Positions 5,119 through 5,198 of a stretch of DNA of 5,198 nt are shown here, in pieces. The DNA is taken from positions 1 through 5,198 of the forward strand of contig JALTHV010000039.1 in NCBI GenBank assembly GCA_027004315.1, given 5' to 3'. This DNA is from Deltaproteobacteria bacterium. Its GTDB lineage: Bacteria > Desulfobacterota > Dissulfuribacteria > Dissulfuribacterales > UBA3076. The notes beneath the pieces were generated by a model. It was given only the letters and a program-made list of their open reading frames with translations, was not told the DNA's origin and searched no databases. How positions within the stretch are numbered: the first letter of the stretch is position 1; each line of letters opens with the position of its first letter. Position numbers and translations under genes: made by a program.

Positions 5119-5198
5119 GTGGATAAGGGAGACTATCATGCCCTGATTTTGGCCGGGGGGTTTGGGACCAGGCTTTGGCCAATGAGTCAACAGCAACG
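5119..5198 (+). CDS. Mannose-1-phosphate guanylyltransferase, N-terminal fragment (cut by window end)
   Basis: Only 26 codons are present. They begin with a GTG and read VDKGDYHALILAGGFGTRLW followed by PMSQQQ. LAGGFGTRLWP (residues 11-21) is the nucleotide-binding signature of sugar-nucleotide pyrophosphorylases. The W-P after TRL is characteristic of the mannose-1-phosphate guanylyltransferase (ManC/AlgA/RfbM) group, which makes GDP-mannose for polysaccharides. The usual following PLSR is PMSQ here, a mild variation. The gene starts 2 nt after rsmE, so the two are probably co-transcribed. Other nucleotidyltransferases are possible but less likely; the rest of the protein cannot be seen. Confidence 0.75.
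   Translation, partial: MDKGDYHALILAGGFGTRLWPMSQQQ

Noticed and set aside
4921..5196. A minus-strand frame over the rsmE end and the guanylyltransferase start
   Set aside because: It is antisense to conserved motifs of both genes and its product is an alanine- and proline-rich shadow.

Overview
The window looks like bacterial chromosome carrying translation-related housekeeping genes, broken up by three copies of a small palindromic mobile element. No gene identifies the species. The gene set (Dtd, TrmL, RsmE, a Fur-family regulator, a YacP-type NYN protein) and the moderate GC content would suit a Gram-negative bacterium of the Desulfobacterota type, but that is inference only.

Layout. Positions 1-108 are the right part of repeat copy 1, cut by the window edge. 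A short non-coding stretch follows, with a TGCG-rich dispersed-repeat-like segment and a perfect 17-bp palindrome. Next comes a plus-strand pair: dtd (D-aminoacyl-tRNA deacylase, 283-732) and, 9 nt later, a 609-residue protein (742-2571) with an unrecognised N-terminal region, a coiled coil and a C-terminal YacP-like NYN nuclease domain. Repeat copy 2 (2574-2720) sits exactly between the convergent ends of this gene and trmL. On the minus strand a Fur-family regulator (3199-3651) and trmL (2717-3202) overlap by ATGA and form an operon. Between the fur promoter and rsmE there is no intact gene. That stretch holds a minus-strand reading frame (3766-4240) split by repeat copy 3 (3956-4125). On the plus strand rsmE (4358-5116) is followed after 2 nt by the start of a mannose-1-phosphate guanylyltransferase gene that runs off the window.

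The main discovery is the repeat. The two complete copies begin GTAAC and end GTTAC, have long terminal inverted repeats, and fold into a long stem capped by two small hairpins. The stem is preserved by compensated base changes. Both complete copies are flanked by 8-bp direct repeats: CTCGCTTA on both sides of copy 3, and GATTGATA/GATTGATG around copy 2. This marks it as a non-autonomous DDE-transposon-type element (MITE). The GTAA ends and 8-bp duplications fit the IS66 family as I know it. Copy 2 supplied trmL with a new stop codon. Copy 3 split an open reading frame that becomes continuous again when the element and one target duplication are removed.

Functionally, dtd proofreads mischarged tRNA, trmL modifies tRNA position 34, rsmE methylates 16S rRNA, and the NYN protein may cleave RNA. 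The window is therefore mostly RNA and translation quality control, with a metal-responsive regulator and the start of a sugar-nucleotide gene.
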